The notes under the pieces are model-generated. The model was not told where the DNA came from, did not search any database, and was given only the letters and a program-made list of their open reading frames with translations. A stretch of 5,545 nt of DNA from CAYJAP01 sp964368425 (GTDB lineage Bacteria > Bacillota > Clostridia > Christensenellales > UBA1242). Every line of letters starts with the position of its first letter. Position 1 is the stretch's first letter. The position numbers were made by a program, and so were the translations under genes. The stretch lies in assembly GCA_964368425.1 (NCBI GenBank), contig CAYJAP010000043.1:1-5545 (forward strand), in the 5' to 3' direction. This document shows, in pieces, positions 3,814 through 5,545 of this stretch.

Positions 3814-5545
3814 ATGAGAAGATTGAACTGGAATAAAATACTTAATTTTTCGCTAATACTGTTAGCGACTTTAACTTTCGGGTTAGTAACAGCGATGTCT
3901 TTGTTGCGTCCTAACTATGTTAAGAGTGCTACCACCCTTGAACCAGGACTAGTCGCATTAATGACAAAGACCAATCGAACCGGCTACTACTACGGCGAAG
4001 ACGGTTTTATATACGGAAGCGAATTATCTATCTCTGACCCCCTTGAAGAAGAGTTTAGACTTAAAAACAAGTTAACTGTTCAAGACAACACCATCGGATA
4101 CATAGACTACATCAGTGTGATTAACACATATTTAAATGATGTATATGGCAGCGCAACTATTACAGGCACAACTGAGGAGGAAAAATTTACTTCCATTCAG
4201 AATTTCTTAACTGAATTGATTGTTGGGAATGATGATTTAAAGCCTTTTGATATTACAGCATCCACGTCCACTGAGTCAATCTACATGCAAATCAAAAAGC
4301 ATTTGGTAGCAGGAGTAACTACTACTCCAACAGCCACAGCAGATATCATAGAAATTCGCGACATAGAATTAAGCGACTTTAAAGAACTTGACATCGAAGA
4401 AGCTGACACCGAAGAAGCTGACACCACTAAAACCAAAATCCTGAATATCATTGCCGACCATTTGGATGTTTCTCGTTTTAGCTCTGTGTTAAACCTTGTA
4501 GACTTTTTAAACAGCAACTACTCTTTTGGTATAAGTAAAACACAAGTAGTTAATGGTAAAACATCTACAAAAACTGACTTACAATTATTATCTGAGATAA
4601 TTGTTCAGTTTCAAAAATTAGAAGCGGAAGATAAAATCAATCAACTGCTTTTCTTAGATTACGTTGATCTACAAAAAGCATTAGATTATGCAAAGTTAAT
4701 CAGCGCTCAGGATTACATAGCACTAACCAAAGTACTAGACAATATCTTTGAACAGAAGATATTTACTTTTGCCGCAGCAAGAGGCTATGACTTTTTGACT
4801 GATTATAGTGCCTCTGTTAGCGCGGATGTTCGTACGGCCTTAAGTGGGATTTCCGGACAAGATAGTTTAAAAAACATTGTATATTATTTAATCAAAGATG
4901 GTTTTTTTAGTACTGATAGTTTAGACGTTTTGTTTACTAATATCCTCCAAGACAACCACATAATCGCGAGCAGTTTAGCAAGTGTTATAAACAACAAGCA
5001 AGCAGGTGCAATTACCAATACTTCAACGCTTGACAGTGCAAAGAGTTTTCTCAATCTAAAGAATAACTTTAAAACAAGCCTGAACGCTGAGGAGATAAAA
5101 GACAGCGTACTGCCTTATGTTAACTTAATTAAAATATTTGACCGCATTACAGAAAGTCTTGACGAAGGAAATAGGTCAACCTTTAAAGCAACCGCCTTCA
5201 ACGTTGGCGACGCAATACTAATGGCGAAAAATAAAGAGCTGATGGATGACGCTATTCTTGAAGAGATTCTTGTATATACTTACCTTACAGACAATTTTGG
5301 CTCGAAAGAATTGGGCGGCAACGCGTTCACAGCAACTACCCGTTTGGGCGTGGTGGATTATCTGCTAAATAAGATTGGCGGAGATATCTTCTCTGATACT
5401 CACCCTACTCCCCCTATAAACTCAACATCAACAATGAGTGATATATATTCTGCTATATTAGATAAATTAAACTCCGTTGTGGTGTCTTTGGGAGACAAAA
5501 CAATAACCACCTCCACTATTGCAACTGTGGGCGACGTAAAATCTA
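3814..5545 (+). CDS. Large secreted or membrane-anchored protein of unknown family (3' end outside the window)
   Basis: The frame is open from the ATG to the window edge: 577 complete codons with no stop, so the protein is longer than this. I do not recognise the family. The N-terminus (MRRLNWNK, then a hydrophobic segment at about 9-31) is a signal peptide or uncleaved anchor with the body outside; V36-K37-S38 before A39 is a possible signal peptidase I site. I read no cysteine in the 577 residues and only one tryptophan (residue 6), as is common for extracytoplasmic proteins. The rest has no further obvious membrane segment and alternates helical-looking Leu/Ile/Asp/Lys-rich stretches with Thr/Ser-rich linkers (for example TTTPTATAD near 170-178 and PTPPINSTST near 531-540). 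Residues 195-204 are a short acidic tandem repeat, EEADT twice. The start is supported by the AGGGAG site at 3802-3807. Its neighbour is the VirB4-like ATPase gene, but a terminator and a candidate promoter separate them. It could be a surface component of the secretion machine, an adhesin or a cell-envelope protein. Confidence 0.8.
   Translation, partial: MRRLNWNKILNFSLILLATLTFGLVTAMSLLRPNYVKSATTLEPGLVALMTKTNRTGYYYGEDGFIYGSELSISDPLEEEFRLKNKLTVQDNTIGYIDYISVINTYLNDVYGSATITGTTEEEKFTSIQNFLTELIVGNDDLKPFDITASTSTESIYMQIKKHLVAGVTTTPTATADIIEIRDIELSDFKELDIEEADTEEADTTKTKILNIIADHLDVSRFSSVLNLVDFLNSNYSFGISKTQVVNGKTSTKTDLQLLSEIIVQFQKLEAEDKINQLLFLDYVDLQKALDYAKLISAQDYIALTKVLDNIFEQKIFTFAAARGYDFLTDYSASVSADVRTALSGISGQDSLKNIVYYLIKDGFFSTDSLDVLFTNILQDNHIIASSLASVINNKQAGAITNTSTLDSAKSFLNLKNNFKTSLNAEEIKDSVLPYVNLIKIFDRITESLDEGNRSTFKATAFNVGDAILMAKNKELMDDAILEEILVYTYLTDNFGSKELGGNAFTATTRLGVVDYLLNKIGGDIFSDTHPTPPINSTSTMSDIYSAILDKLNSVVVSLGDKTITTSTIATVGDVKS
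4396..4425 (+). repeat. 15-base exact tandem duplication in the secreted-protein gene
   Basis: GAAGAAGCTGACACC occurs twice head to tail (4396-4410, 4411-4425) in frame, encoding EEADT-EEADT at residues 195-204. The preceding residues E191-L-D-I resemble a diverged further copy. Because the unit is a multiple of three, copy-number change by slippage would alter length without breaking the frame. It lies in an acidic linker, so it probably tolerates variation. Confidence 0.8.

Noticed and set aside
4281..4517. Minus-strand open frame inside the secreted-protein gene
   Set aside because: It is Ser/Val-rich antisense to the acidic Thr/Glu-rich linker of the + strand gene, with no supporting start signals.
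4261..5457. Possible long internal repeat in the secreted protein (STSTESIYMQIKKHL at residues 150-164 versus STSTMSDIYSAILDKL at 537-552)
   Set aside because: The resemblance is a Ser/Thr linker followed by an Ile/Leu/Lys helix and needs a gap; it is too weak to call a repeat without a proper self-alignment.
604..5545. Alternative genetic code with UGA reassigned (as in Gracilibacteria, Absconditabacteria or Mollicutes)
   Set aside because: No in-frame TGA occurs in either gene, the one complete gene ends in TAA, and tryptophan is encoded by TGG, so nothing indicates reassignment.

Overview
This is an AT-rich bacterial window holding two well-supported protein genes, both on the + strand, separated by long non-coding stretches of unusual composition. 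Bacterial origin is supported by near-consensus Shine-Dalgarno sites 5-6 bases before both starts, by two intrinsic terminators and by a conjugation/type IV secretion ATPase. No in-frame UGA occurs in about 1,470 codons, so the standard bacterial code fits. The low GC content, the PrgI-like head fused to a VirB4 ATPase and the neighbouring large secreted protein recall Candidate Phyla Radiation (Patescibacteria) or other low-GC monoderm-like lineages. That taxonomic reading is inference only.

Layout: (1) positions 1-80 hold what may be the last 14 codons of an upstream gene, followed at once by a strong 12-bp hairpin terminator. (2) Positions 59-430 are a strikingly G-poor, pyrimidine-rich stretch with a 43-base pure C/T run and a perfect mirror repeat; I see no gene in it. 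(3) Positions 416-603 are an AT-rich promoter region with small inverted repeats and a Shine-Dalgarno site. (4) Positions 604-3297 encode an 897-residue membrane-anchored VirB4-type ATPase with a PrgI/VirB3-like N-terminus, followed by its own terminator near 3339-3368. (5) Positions 3369-3813 are a second non-coding region. It contains a CpG-dense, alternating purine-pyrimidine island (3521-3652) with direct and inverted repeats, then a TA tract, an extended -10 promoter and a Shine-Dalgarno site. (6) From 3814 to the window end runs an open, 3'-truncated gene for a large protein of unknown family. Its product has an N-terminal signal or anchor, no cysteine, and a Thr/Ser/Asp-rich body.

How they may work together: the VirB4-like ATPase would sit on the inner face of the membrane and power a type IV secretion, conjugation or pilus-like machine. 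The second protein is predicted to be exported or membrane-anchored and could be a surface component of that machine or a separate adhesin-like protein. Adjacency and shared strand are the only link; a terminator and a separate promoter between them argue for separate transcription units. No RNA gene, CRISPR array, transposase or insertion-sequence end was recognised.
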